Shown here piece after piece: positions 44,323 through 56,450 of a stretch of DNA of 64,000 bases. The translations under genes were made by a program, and so were the position numbers. This DNA comes from Siphonodentalium dalli (lineage: Eukaryota > Mollusca > Scaphopoda > Gadilida > Siphonodentaliidae): the NCBI GenBank assembly GCA_032622095.1, contig CP136067.1:201052681-201116680 (forward strand), given 5' to 3'. The first letter of the stretch is position 1; each line of letters starts with the position of its first letter. The notes below the pieces were generated by a model. That model searched no databases. It saw only the letters and a program-made list of their open reading frames with translations, and was not told where the DNA came from.

Positions 44323-47300
44323 GTAGTTCTCAAAATATATAGTAGACTAGCAGGTTAGCACTGGCGGCGTTCGTCAGAAACATGACCATTTTTAATTTTT
44401 TTAATTAATTTTTAATTAATTTTTTAATTAATGTTTGAATTTAAGGTTTTTTTTCAATGAGTTAATATTAATTTTTTTTATATAACATGAGTTAAATGTG
44501 CATTTTTAATTTACTGGATTTTTGAATTAATTTTTTTGATTAATTTTTTAATTTAATTTTTGATTTTTTCAATATTTTACCCGATTAGACCTTATTTTAC
44601 CTGACTAAGGTGAAGAAGACATAATAATCACTAAACACGCAGTACCCGTCCCTAAAAGAGGTATGATTTAAGGTACATCGGGCGGAAAAACTGACCCAAT
44701 GAAAATTTCCCCCGTGCCTAGGAACGACAGACATAAGAATCACACAACACGCATTTTTTGTTTTCACACAACACGCAGTACCCGTCCCTAAAAGAGGTAT
44801 GATTTAAAATTTTCCCCGTTCCTAGGAACGACAGACATAAGAATCACACAACACGTTAATTCTTCCTTTTTAATCGAGATAAATGCATTTCGCGTTTTGC
44901 GTCCGTAGTTTCGTACGCATGGTTAACCGTTTAGCAACGTCGATGGTAATAAAGAGCGGTCAATATAAAGATCGTTGATGCCTTAACCGTCGAAGTGCCG
45001 TTTGCGGTGATTTTGATGATTGGGAGTGGATAATGAGTGCTCAGAGCTTGTCCAAAATGCGACGTCGACGATCCCCGTCGTTTTTTACCCTTATATACGA
45101 AATTTGAGCTCGATCCGCGCAGCCGTTTTCGATTCTATGAAGTACCCACACACATATATATATATACACATATACGTAGTTCTCAAAATATACAGTAGAC
45201 TAGCAGATTCACCCGCCACTGGCGGGATTGGTCACATGGCTTTGGTCGATCCATTAATTTTTGTTTTTCAAGGTAACCCCATACAGGCACGCCGACAGCA
45301 TGCTGTCATTTGCGGGTACCCGTTTCAAGGTCAAGGTCATGTTGGTGAACAAAATAACCCGAAACAAATATTCCCCGTTCCGAGTTTACCATACATAACA
45401 AATTTCACGTCTCGGTCACCGCTGACGACCGAGATATCGCCCAAGGTCATTTGTGGGTACCCGTTTCAACGTCAAGGTCACATCAGGCGGACAATCTGAC
45501 CCGACGAAAATCTCCCCCATCCCTTGGAAGCCCTTTTAACGAACGCTCTTCATCATTAACCTCATTAACCCATCAATTCCAAGGACGGTTGGACGGCGAA
45601 GGTTGAAGGATTGCTCGGACGTTCTCAGAAGCGGTGCGATGACACTTCCCGTGGTTTTTACCCTTATATAGCAAGTTTGGGCTCAATCGGTCGAGCCGTT
45701 TTCGAGTCTATAAAGGATATACACACATACATACACACATATATATAGGGAAGTCTCAAAATATATAGTAGACTTACAGGTTAGCCCGCCACTGGCGGCA
45801 ATCGTCAGAAACATGACAATTTTTAATATTTTTAATAAAAAAATTTAATAAATATTTTTAATTAATTATTTAATTGTTTTTTTATTTTTCAATGAGTTAA
45901 TTTTTTCAATTTTACCCGATTTGACCTTGGATTGATCATTTTCAAAGTCAAGGTCAGGTCGGGGTCACAATTTAACCCGTCCATCACACTTCCCGTAGGC
46001 AGCAAGTTTGAGCTCAATCGGTTTGAGTCTATAAAGGACTCTATATGAGTCTATATATGATTTGTGAGTACCCGTTTCAAGGTGAAGATCACCTCGGGCG
46101 GAAAAACTGACCCGATGAAAATCTCCCCCGTTCCTAGGAAGCCCTAAGTACGTAAGAATGACACAACACGCTCATGTCTGGATACAGTCACGCTCACGCC
46201 CGGACCCAGACGTAAGAATCACATCACACGCATACGCTCTTTATCAACGACACTGCGGATACGAACGCTCTTTAACCACACAGTGTCGTTTTTTGTGACT
46301 GGGTGTGGAGAACGGGTGCTCGGAGCTTCTCCAAAACGCCGCGACGACCATTCCCGTGGGTTTTTACCCTTAGATGGTAAGTTTGGTCTACATCGGTCCA
46401 GCCGTTTTCGATTCTATAAAGTATATACACACATATATATATACAGAGTTCTTAAAATATATAGTACACTAGCATGTTAGCCCGCCACTGGCGGCGTTCG
46501 TCAGAAACATGACATTTTTTTTTTTTAATTAATTTTTATTTTTGAATAAATTTTTGGTTTTTCAATATTTTACCCGATTTGACCTTGAATTGATCATTTT
46601 CAAGGTCAAGGTCAGGTCGGGGTCACAATTTAACCCGTCCAATACACCTCCCGTAGTAAGCCCTGAGTAAGTAAAAATCGCACAACACGCTCATGTCTGT
46701 ATAATGACGCACACGCCGAGACCCAGACGTAAGATACACATTGCGAAAACTAATACAAAATGTAGAGTTACGTCTCTTAGATCAATATGTCGATGACTAT
46801 AAAGAGCGTTAACCGGTTACATCTCCCAATATGGAAGATACAAGGAGCGTTGTTGTGTTAACCCCACGGTGCCATTTTTTGTGACTGGGAAGGGAGAAGT
46901 GGTGCTCTGAGCTTGTCCAAAATGCGACGTGGACGATCCCCGTGGGTTTTTACACTAATATACGAAATTTGAGCTCGATCCGCGCAGCCGTTTTCGATTC
47001 TATGAAGTACACACATATATATTTATACGTAGTTCTCAAAATATATAGTAGACTAGCAGGTTAGCCCGCCACTGGCGTGGTTGGTCAGAAACATGACATT
47101 TTGGTATTAATTTCTTAATATTTGTTTTTTTTTAATTTTTTAATATTAATTTAATGATTTTTAAATTTAATTTATGTTTTTATTAATTTGTTAATATTTA
47201 TTAATTATTTAATTGAATTAACGCATTCTTTGTTGTTTTTCAATGAGTTAATTCATGGTACCCGTCCTAAACTTCCCCGTTCCTAGGAACGACAGACTTT

Positions 47301-47700
47301 TTAATCAAGATAAATTATGATACCCGTCCCTAAAAGAGGTATGATTTTTGTTATCCTGCCCGTGGCCATTGAGCAGCCACTGAAATAGGTTGTCCACCCT
47401 TACGAGATGGTCAATAGTCCCCGCAAAGAGCGGACAGTCAATTAATCCCGTCGTAAACCCCAACACCAACGCGACGTAATTTTTTTTTGGAATCATGTGT
47501 TGCGTTCTAAAAATAGGTCGATTACAGTGGATTCGTAAATGACGAAATATGAATGCGACAGAGAATATTGTGACATGGACGATCCCCGTGGGTTTTTACA
47601 CTTATATACGAAATTTGATCTCGATCCGCGCAGCCGTTTTCGATTCTATGAAGTACCCACACACACATATATATATATATACGTAGTTCTCAAAATATAG
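41686..47700 (+). repeat. Head-to-tail array of ACTAGCAGGTTAGCCCGCC-family elements
   Basis: Eight successive units each start with a variant of 'actagcaggttagcccgccactggcgg' and end with 'gggctcaatcggtcgagccg' + 'ttttcgagtctataaagg', a (TA)/(CA)-rich tract and 'tctcaaaatatatagtag', immediately followed by the next head. Heads are at about 41686, 42378, 43594, 44345, 45199, 45772, 46468 and 47052, so units are ~570-1220 bp. Bodies contain 'gtacccgtttcaaggtcaaggtca' and 'cctaggaa.ccctaagta'. No ORF is conserved. Heads and tails resemble 3' ends of non-LTR elements, so these may be LINE-derived or SINE-like; the class is uncertain. Confidence 0.75.
47305..47496 (-). other. Short protein-like island in the repeat array
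   Basis: Within the last array unit, a minus-strand frame of 63 codons includes YVALVLGFTTGLIDCPLF and RVDNLFQWLL. This has coding-like composition, unlike the flanking AT-rich repeat, and vaguely recalls the C-terminal strand-plus-helix of a trypsin-fold protease. The resemblance is weak and no catalytic residue is visible. It may be a captured exon fragment or chance. Confidence 0.2.
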
Positions 47701-47736
47701 AGTAGATGAGTCAATTTCCTTTACAACCGAAAACAA

Positions 47737-48465
47737 CACGTCGCATCAGTGCTATAATGTCGTAACCCACATTTTCAACTTTCCGAGAAAAAATGAATGT
47801 TGAAGTTTTAAGACAACATTTCTCCTAATGCTGACAAAGCATGACGTATTGTTGTATTTATCCCAATGAAAACTGACATTAGCTGTCCATTGAACTACAT
47901 ACTTTTTCTGTTTACTCCCTCGTTTTCTGTTAAATAGCAATAACTTGTTGGGAGACCTTTTGCGTACGCCAACGACGATTGGTTTCCGTGCTTTTAGGAA
48001 GTTGTGTTAATAAATAATGATTAAACTGATTATGGTGGCAATCGCATGTGTCTATGAACTAAAAAGTGCCAAATATTCTCCATTATGAATATTCACTCAT
48101 GCGCATGATCATATAGAAATTTGTGGAACAATCACAAAATTTAAATCACCAAATGGTCACGTGACTAACATGGAGATATGATCATATAGCACACATTTGA
48201 CAATTTACAAACGAAACAGAAGTCACGTGTACAACCTGAAGCATCCGATTGGCTGCTGTTGGACAAACGACCCTATAGCACGAATAATTGTGAAGATCGC
48301 TGGAGATACGATATTTGTGTCACTGGTTTGTGAGAATATTTGGCACCCAATGCAATAACAGTTTGGCTCATCTGATTGGAGTTTTTCTCACGATTCGAAT
48401 GATATCAAATACTCATTTCCCGCCAAAATGGAGTTACGACCCTATAGCACTGATGCGACAAACAG
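47737..48465. mobile_element. ~730-bp TIR element
   Basis: Inverted ends: left 'gtcgcatcagtgctataatgtcgtaac', right 'gttacgaccctatagcactgatgcgac', 27 bp with two mismatches. An internal 'acgaccctatagcac' at about 48269 repeats part of the end. No transposase is present. Target-site duplication not determined. It also contains two CACGTG boxes (48165-48240) and an inverted CCAAT box (attgg) near 48250, which could be coincidental. Confidence 0.65.
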
Positions 48466-48829
48466 TCGCTTAGTTGATATGCATGTTTCTGATATTCCAC
48501 AAAGCTTTATATACGGTTTGTGCTAACATACTTTTTCTCAGACTATATCAGCGTGGCCACCAGGGGGACAATTTGGCACATCATAATCTCACTATTATGT
48601 GGACACTGGCGTGCTCTGCCCGGTACAATGGCTGTGTTCCTCGCCTTTTCGAAATAAAACAGGGAACCTGAAAAAGGAGCTCCTACAACTGCACTGGACT
48701 ATAATTAGCATATAATTATTATATTCTATTTGTGTTGGGTGATTTAGTGTTGATAGTGAGATAAACAATGATGATAAGGGTGGTTGAACAAATTTTGATC
48801 TAATGAAAGATTTTGATTGTAGAGAGCGC
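48466..48829. other. Unassigned DNA
   Basis: No feature is recognised. Confidence 0.4.
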
Positions 48830-49040
48830 CAAAGGAATTAATGATACAAAAACAACGAAGGCTGCCAATGGCAATGTTTTTTATCTAAAACTTTCAAATT
48901 CGATAGCTCCCATATAGATGATAATGCCTGTAAATATTCCGAATAAATAAGCTCATAAATGACGGCTGCAGTGTTAATGAAATCAAATACAGAAATTTAA
49001 GACAGCCAATGGCGGTCAAGTTTTTTAATCAATCAATCAG
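48830..49040 (+). repeat. Degenerate satellite related to 28075-29080
   Basis: Two loose copies of 'gagcg.c...gg....aatgataca' + 'gccaatggc..tgttttt.atc' spaced about 150-200 bp, resembling the AAGATGG-type satellite. Confidence 0.4.
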
Positions 49041-49204
49041 ATTATTCGGATGAAAGATGTGATATGTAGAGCGTCCAGAGGTGTTGTTAACCGGTCGGAA
49101 ATGTCCAACAATTAAAACTTGCTGCATATGTTGAAAGATTTCAATCCAAGGGGAGGGTAATGAAACTTGGAAATTTCGGTCTGGTTCAAGGGCATGCAGT
49201 GTTA

Positions 49205-49735
49205 AGAGACGAGCCATGAGAACATACACATGAACTGTTCAAATAGACCCGACAGTGTCCCATGCAATATAAGTACCCGGGCCACACCAACCTCATCTGA
49301 GAGGTCCTGCGACCTGCCTTTGAACATACACATGAATTTATAAAATAAACCCGATTGTGTTCCATGCAATATGTGTACGTAGACCCAACCCCATGTCGCC
49401 ACGTCCCTACGTTTAACCAGTTTGAGTGCATGCGCATGCAATTTTCAAACAGACCCGTCAGTGTCGCAGATAATATGAGTTTTCGTGCATATCAACCCCC
49501 CTCCCCCATCGCCGCGTCCCTGGTACCAGCTTTGATAACGTACACATGAAATGTCCAAATAGACCGACATTGTGCCATGCAATATAAATATTACATCCCA
49601 ACCCGCTATCACCGCGTATCTACACGTGACAAGTCTTGAGAACATGCACATATAGTGTTCACCGCGTACCTACATATGACCAGTCGTGAAAACATGCACG
49701 TTACGTGTTCAAATAGACACGACAGTGTCCCATTC
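49205..49735 (+). repeat. Degenerate ~105-bp satellite
   Basis: Phrases 'gaacatacacatgaactgttcaaatagacccgacagtgtcccatgcaatata' and 'ccaaccccat..ccgcgtccctac' recur about five times from 49219 to 49735. The LINE remnant that follows begins within the last copy. Confidence 0.75.
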
Positions 49736-51760
49736 ACTAACAGTTAATAATATGAAAAATGTTGCGAAAACTAGATATCTGGAAGAAATTCAGACCCAGA
49801 TAGATAACTCACATAACTCTAAATCATTATGGCAAATCACAAACCAGCTGCTCCAGAAAACCCAGAAATCAAAAGCTATTCCTCCACTTCAATCCAGCTC
49901 CACTTTTTTGCTTATGATGATAAGAGAAAAGCAAATGTCCTCAACGAATTTTTTATCAACAACTGTAGAATTAATTATCAAGGGCAGTCTCTTCCTGACT
50001 TCCCGAAACGAACGCTCGCTAAGCTTGATTTAATCACTATCACGCAAGATGACGTCAAAACATTCTCAAGGAACTAAAGGTTAACAAAGCAACCGGCCAA
50101 GATACTATAAGCAGCAGAATCATAAACGGCTGTCACCAATCGCTCTCACTACCTCTTAGCATTCTTTTTAAACAATCAATGGAAACTGGAATATGGAAGA
50201 TGGCCACAGTTATCCCAATCTGTAAAAAGGGCGATAAATCTGACCCCACCAACTACCGACCAATTTCGCTCCTTTCGTGTGTTATTTTTAGAAACGATTG
50301 TCTTCCATAAAGCATATGATCACTTCGCAAATAATAACCTTCTATACAAACACCAAGCAGAATTCCACCCTAATCACAGTAAAACGCATCAAATTATCGA
50401 AATAGTACACCACCTTAGCCAAATGAAAAGTGAATCAAATATATCTACTAGAATATTTTGTGACATTTCGAAAGCTTTGAACGCGTTTGGCACAAAGGTC
50501 TAATTCACAAAATACAAAGCTATGGTATATGCAGCAAACTCCTTTCGTTGTTGATAGATTATATTAGCAACAGGTCCCAACGTGTACTTGTTGGATCATA
50601 ATTATCTAGCCCGTTGCATCAGCTAGCTGGTGTCCCCCAGGCCTTTGTATTAGGTCCCTTTTCTTCTCCATTTTCTCCAAATACAGAGCTGACAACCTGA
50701 AATTGAACGTTCGTTTATTCGCCGACGACACGTGTATTGTCTACGCACTACCATCTCAGGACAGCCTGGTATCCCACATGAACGACGATATAAAACTACT
50801 CTATAACTGGACAAACATGTGGCTAGTGTCTTTACATGCGTCTAAAACAAAAGCGATGATATTTCAGGGCACACAATCATAAGGCAACCGCACCGCGAAC
50901 CTCACATTTGGTCCTGATACACTCGAAATTGTTGAATCTCATCGACATCTGGGAGTCATTTTCCAGCCCAACCTTGACCGGGGTCTCTCTATTGACCACA
51001 ATTACAAGACGATATGCGCAAAACTCTCTCAAATTCATAGACTGCAATATATACTTCCAATAAAATCCCTTGACATAATGTTCAAACCCATGTCTTACCA
51101 TTTCTAGAGTGTGGAAGCTGTGTATGGAATCATAAGCATAATACCGAAAAACCCCTACTAGACAAGGTATATCACGATGGAGCTCAAGTCGTTTCCGGAC
51201 TTAATAGATCTGTCTCGAACTCCACCTTACTATCAGAGTTAGGTTGGCAACCCCTCCAACGTCGACGCGATGCACAAAGGTTATGTTTAATGCACAAAAT
51301 TGTTAACGGAAAAGCCCCCTCATTCTTACGAGACCTGGTTCTACATAACTCGAGTGAATTCGTAAACTACTTTTGTCTACTCGAGACATTCAAACACTCA
51401 TTCATTCCTAATAATATACAAGTTTGGAATACTTTGGCAAAGGATATTCAAAATATTTTTTTTTAAATCAGACGAATCTTTTAAGTCATCTGTTCTTTCC
51501 AAAGAAAAGATTCCCGCTTACATTCTGATAGGTGATCGTTCAACAAACATTTTTTTATCGCCGGCTGAGAAATGATTGTAGCAATTTAAATCACGACAAA
51601 GTGAGACATTTCATTGCCGATGAACGATCCTGTGCCTGTGGATTCCCCAAGGAAGATACTGAACACTTCCTTATAAACTGTCCTTTGTACTAAACCCAAA
51701 GAACTGAACTGATTGATACAATGAAATCATTTCAAATATATTCCAACAACAGGGGGGTAA
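49736..51760 (+). mobile_element. 5'-truncated, multiply frameshifted non-LTR retrotransposon (LINE C)
   Basis: Reading through several frameshifts on plus gives a reverse transcriptase in order: KVNKATGQDTISS (about 50090), then GDKSDPTNYRPISLLSC (about 50240), FCDISKALNAF for the palm (about 50457), VRLFADDTCIVY with the FADD catalytic box (about 50708), HLGVIFQPNLDRGLS (about 50945), and near the C terminus CACGFPKEDTEHFLINC (about 51620-51690), a CxC..H..C zinc-binding-like end. There is no endonuclease, so it is 5'-truncated. The overall pattern fits the CR1/Jockey group. At least five frameshifts or stops make it dead. Confidence 0.85.
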
Positions 51761-53170
51761 TACAAAATTTGCAGGAAGGTATGCCGGGTTGGTGGTTGGT
51801 CTGACTGGCAAAAACGCGTTTTTTACAACCTCATGCAAATTTTTTACTAAAGACCTTTTGTGCCCATGTTTGATATTTGTAACAGTTTAAAACATATTAT
51901 AAGAATTTATAGCTGCAAAAATACCATATTTATGTTACTGGGACCACATATTGGCCTCAGCAGAGATGACATTAAGCTATGGCATGTTGCATACGGGACG
52001 GTGGGGTGAAAAATATTCCTTCCCGAAACCCTTCGGAAAGTAGCTTCGAGAAATGTAAAACTGAAATAAATAAACTTGTCCTGATGTTACTAAAGCCTAG
52101 ACCATTGTGTGCACTGAATAATAGCGAGCAACTGTCTCAAACATTAATGTGACTATCAATGGCTAGAAAATAACTGTCAACGGTGCACCAAGCCAATCAG
52201 TGAATTATTTGCATGTCTATCAACTCAGATGATCTCTCAGTATAGTGCTTTGACTGCTTGTCATCTATATACTTAAACGAATAGGATCTTTCCCGATTTT
52301 TTTCTCAAACCGAATTCAAGCAAATCTGGTGTGGTGACTCGGGTACCCTTGCAGATGTTATAACCGTGTTAGTTTTTCAATATTTGAAATTAAAAAAAAA
52401 TTGGTTTTGTTAAATTGAACACGGAGTTGAATCTAAAAATAATTTTTTTAAACAATATATATAAATCAAAATGTTTCAATGATCAAAATGTGCTTGAAGC
52501 GCACAAAGAGGCCGCCGCTGAATAAAGGCTCTGTCTAACATCAAAATGTGTGCGAAATTAAGTCACACAAAGGTGCCACATGTCTCTCCAACGCTGAATA
52601 TCGGCGCCCTACAGGGAGCCTATTTCAGCTAGTTTAGTGTAATAGAAATTGACCCAGTCGACTAACAAAAGTGGTATGGCTTCCATACTATGGAACATGT
52701 TAGATAATGGGTTGGTTGACAGAATAAAATCAAGAAATAGTTAGAAATTATGGAATTGTGTGTATCCTGCACAGTGATCAACAATTTATAAAACATTTTG
52801 TTTTCAATTGAAACAGTTTCTGAAACAGGTTAAACTATTATTTGAACGAAAATAGATAATTTCCCAGTCATATGAGTGGTATCAGTAGAGTTTTATGCGG
52901 TTTTAGACCAAATTTATTTAAATTTGGGGGGGGGGGGGTGAGTGTCAAAACATTAGGAGTAGAAAATATGTTTTTTTGCAGGTTTGGGGGTGGTGGGTCC
53001 CCGAAAATGCCCGATGCAAAAAACGGCATACCTTTCTGCAAATACTTTACTACCCCTCCTGCTCACAAAGCACCTTTGATTGGTGTCATCACGCTCAATG
53101 ACAACGATAATTTCGTTCTCCTTGATGCAACCTTAAAATCTATTAAATCATCCGGCAGATTCTCGTGATT
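51761..53170. other. AT-rich DNA, no gene recognised
   Basis: Contains a long poly-G run (about 52926-52938). A 98-codon frame near 52872-53168 ends with a protein-like stretch (APLIGVITLNDNDNFVLLDA) that I cannot assign. Nothing else is supported. Confidence 0.4.
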
Positions 53171-53700
53171 AATAAATAAACTAAATTGATTATATATGTA
53201 TCTTTGTGTATATGTATATCAATGTATACATATAATATAATATATATATATATATGTGTGTGTGTACTGATTGAATTCAGTCATCATAAAACCAATAAGT
53301 ATAACGTTTACGTACAAACTCTGTTGGCTATATAGCCAGGCAACCCTAACACATGTACACCCATTGTCAGTCCTTAACGAACCATATTACTTATATAGTT
53401 AACTTGCACCCACACTTACCCCCACCTCCAACTCACAATAACTCACCATTAACACTTAACATTATAGTTATTCATATTCAATTAGTATTGTATACATGCA
53501 CCAGCTATGACAAACCTATTCTTTTTATATTTGTTGTTATATTTATTATGTATTATGGGGAGCGGAGGTCCATCTAAGTTTGAAGAATTTGTCCTCAAAT
53601 CCCCTAGTATCTGTATATCAATATACTGTTGAAATAAGTTTAAACCAAACTATAAGTACGCACACCCATCCACCTATATCGTCACTCCCCTATAAGGCTG
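53171..53700. other. AT-rich DNA with (TA)n/(TG)n microsatellite
   Basis: A (TA)n then (TG)n tract lies at about 53230-53268. No gene recognised. Confidence 0.5.
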
Positions 53701-54375
53701 AGTGTACATTAAAATTAACTTCCGCACAAGGAATGGCATGCATGGGTTTTCTTGAGACTTAAACACTGTGTTGCATGGCCACGAATATCATCCTAATTAG
53801 ACGCCACGCGGGCGGTTCGGGCTGTTCGCTTCATTGGCGGCGAACGTAATCGGCGACGGTGACAAATCGAGGGTTAATTGCCAGGATTTGTTGGGAAATA
53901 TTCCTTATTACTTCGCGAATCTAGTTCCGCTATACCTACATATATATGTGGAGTTATTGGTGGTACGATTGCGACAATATTGAAATTCTGTAAAGATATG
54001 GATTAATAGCGACACGTCTGCGCGGCCGCGGCCACAGCCCATGTCCATGCGTGGGTGAGTTTTCGTGTGAACCCACCCCAATGTTTTGGCCACTAAAAGC
54101 AGCCCAGACGGCCCAAGGGCGGTCCTGGTTGGTTTGCTTCATCGCGACAAACTCTCGTGATGTCGGCATTTCGAGTGTTATTTGCTGCCATGGCTTTGGT
54201 GGCGATTCCCCCTTGTTTCTATGTTAATATAGTCGATGGTAGTTCCGCTACATATATATGTAGAGTTCTTAACGGTACGATGGCCACATGGGAGTCCAGT
54301 CTGCAAGTAATGTCAATGCGGATACCATATTTAAATTCTGGAAAGTTAGGAGTTAATATCGCCACACAAAAGAAC
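53700..54375 (+). repeat. Short duplicated segment with GCGGCCGC-rich motif
   Basis: 'gttccgctatacctacatatatatgtggagtt' at about 53925 recurs as 'gttccgctacatatatatgtagagtt' at about 54243, each followed by 'aat.ttgaaattctg'/'tttaaattctg' and 'ttaatagcgacac'/'ttaatatcgccacac'. Related 'gcggtcccaaacagtgcgtgtatgggttttc' at 61955 resembles 53730 and 54030. The second copy forms a 73-codon frame (54157-54378) opening MMSAFRVLFAAMALVAI like a signal peptide, but its remainder lies in the repeat, so I treat it as unproven. Confidence 0.55.
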
Positions 54376-54379
54376 TAAT

Positions 54380-55725
54380 CTTCCCTCAAGCATTCCTTCA
54401 ATGTTCGTCTCACCAAGAAGGAATACACTTGGGGGTGAAGGCTACTTCTGTCCCCGACAACCATCATTGTAGTCATGTGATAAGGATGAACTAATGCCCG
54501 GCACTTAATTGGCTATTACCATCTGTTTGAGTCTATATGTATATATTTAAATGTTATAATAAGCACTAAAGTACACAGAACCGCTGTTAACTATATGAGA
54601 ACAGAGTATCCATACTTGCTATTATTTGCTATACCACCAGCCATAATACTACGATCCCATTCCCACCACTACTCGAAAAGTACCCCATGCACCTTATACT
54701 TCGATCATACCCCCTACCACGCCCCCCTCATATTTGTATTGTAATTTTACCCGTTCTCCTAAACCAAGAATTTAGAATTTTATAAAACTATTTTCCATTC
54801 CAATCTTCCAATGATCTAGTAAAACAGAAGAATAGAGTAATCTATCCCGAATTGTTTGCCAAGTTTACAACAATTGGATTGTGTTATCGCTCCTGACCTG
54901 TAAACGATTATTGCCACGACCATTTTGACCAAAATAACGGATAGCCACACTGTCATTATTCAATATCATTTATACACAGTACACACCATATAACGCATAT
55001 CATTATCAAGAAAGAAGACTATTATATAATGATATTGATAAATAACTCATTGTTTCATGTTACGGGAAATGATGTCAGGTTCCACGGTTGCTTATTTATG
55101 TTATGTCACGATTGAATTCATTTCCACAACCAACTTGTACAATTCTCCGACGAGGATTCTACAAAGTACATCGTTTGGTAATGCTTCTTAATTTCCATTA
55201 CGGTGGCAGTTATACTAAACTCAGTGAAATGGAATGTTGTATGTATATTCACCACAGGAAAGCACCTGCCGGTCAGGTTTTTCTTCGGGTGCCATGCCTG
55301 AATGTGACTATAATAATTACAAATTGACGAGAATCGACATATTTTATAATGATGGCCTCTTGACCTATAGTAATCCTGTTTACTTAATATGGAAATCCCT
55401 GTACAACATATAGAGTTACGAATTGCTGTTTTTATGTCATACTATAAAATGCCCACGCAACTGCACGGACTTGACATCCTCCCAACTGCATAATACTAAT
55501 GAAAACCTACACATACACGTTGAACTTTCCCCTTAAGAACTGTTTTATTCCGTAACACGAATACGTTTTTTCATTATGTTTATTATTTTATCATTTCTAC
55601 TTATTTCATATCTACCCTGCATCTCATTGTATTTATATATGTTAAATAACAACCTTGCATCTGATCAAACGTCGCTCCAAACGAGGAAGCCTGCGCACCA
55701 ACTCTGCTTTATCGAAATGAGGTAC
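54380..55725. other. AT-rich DNA, no gene recognised
   Basis: No protein-like frame of meaningful length and no clear repeat. May include the 5' part of the LINE whose coding begins at about 55730. Confidence 0.4.
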
Positions 55726-55729
55726 CACA

Positions 55730-56089
55730 ATGATCCTGGATAACTATCATAGATCACGGGTAGGCTTATTATACAGTCGCGCGCGATACTCAAAACGTAA
55801 ATACCGATGTGATCCATATACATCTAAACTTCTACTCTACTTCATAAATCTATCCATCAACGGAACGAAGCAAATCAAACTCTTACGCATATTATTAATT
55901 GTAACAATCATGAACACGGACAACGAGTTCGTAAATCATATACTATTAAAGGAAAATAGAAAACCTAATTCGACATGTGCGCACACAAGTATGAACGTAG
56001 TTGGAATACCAACATGGCTCAGACAATTACTAATAACATATGGCAATGTATTGCCAAACCCCGGCCCTGGACCATATATATATATATAG
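55730..56089 (+). pseudogene. LINE 5' coding fragment with 2A-like NPGP motif
   Basis: A plus-strand frame of 119 codons includes a basic N-terminal half and ends with WLRQLLITYGNVLPNPGPGP before running into a (TA)n tract. The leucine-rich run then GxVxxNPGP resembles the N-terminal region of CR1-clade proteins, where 2A-like peptides (consensus DxExNPGP) are known. Here Asp is replaced by Asn and Glu by Leu, so ribosome skipping would be doubtful. The frame is cut off where an inverted LINE starts. Whether it belongs to the element resuming at 57950 is plausible but unproven, as most of the endonuclease is missing. Confidence 0.5.
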
Positions 56090-56450
56090 ATCTTTATTTC
56101 CTCCGTTTCCGAAGATATCAAAATATATAACAATAATAGAGACTGTCGTCTAAACATTTACACACAACACATCCAATTGTTATCATATTTTACATAATTA
56201 TACAACATGACAAGTATCCATAAATTCAGCATACAATCATTATAGTAACATAAATATATGCAAGATATCGATAAAGGCATAGGTAGCATGAAATTCAATT
56301 GACTTTTGAGGCTGACATTATTTAATTTTTGTTGTTGTTGTTGTTGTGGCTGATATTACGATATATTCCTCTCATGTCAGCGCTGCTCATATTGTATATG
56401 CCATGTATATTTGCGAAAGTTTTATACTGTTGACGCGTATACACTTACAC

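Noticed and set aside
54157-54378. 73-codon frame with a signal-peptide-like start
   Set aside because: Most of it lies in a locally duplicated segment, and the other copy does not preserve the frame; kept only as part of the repeat entry.
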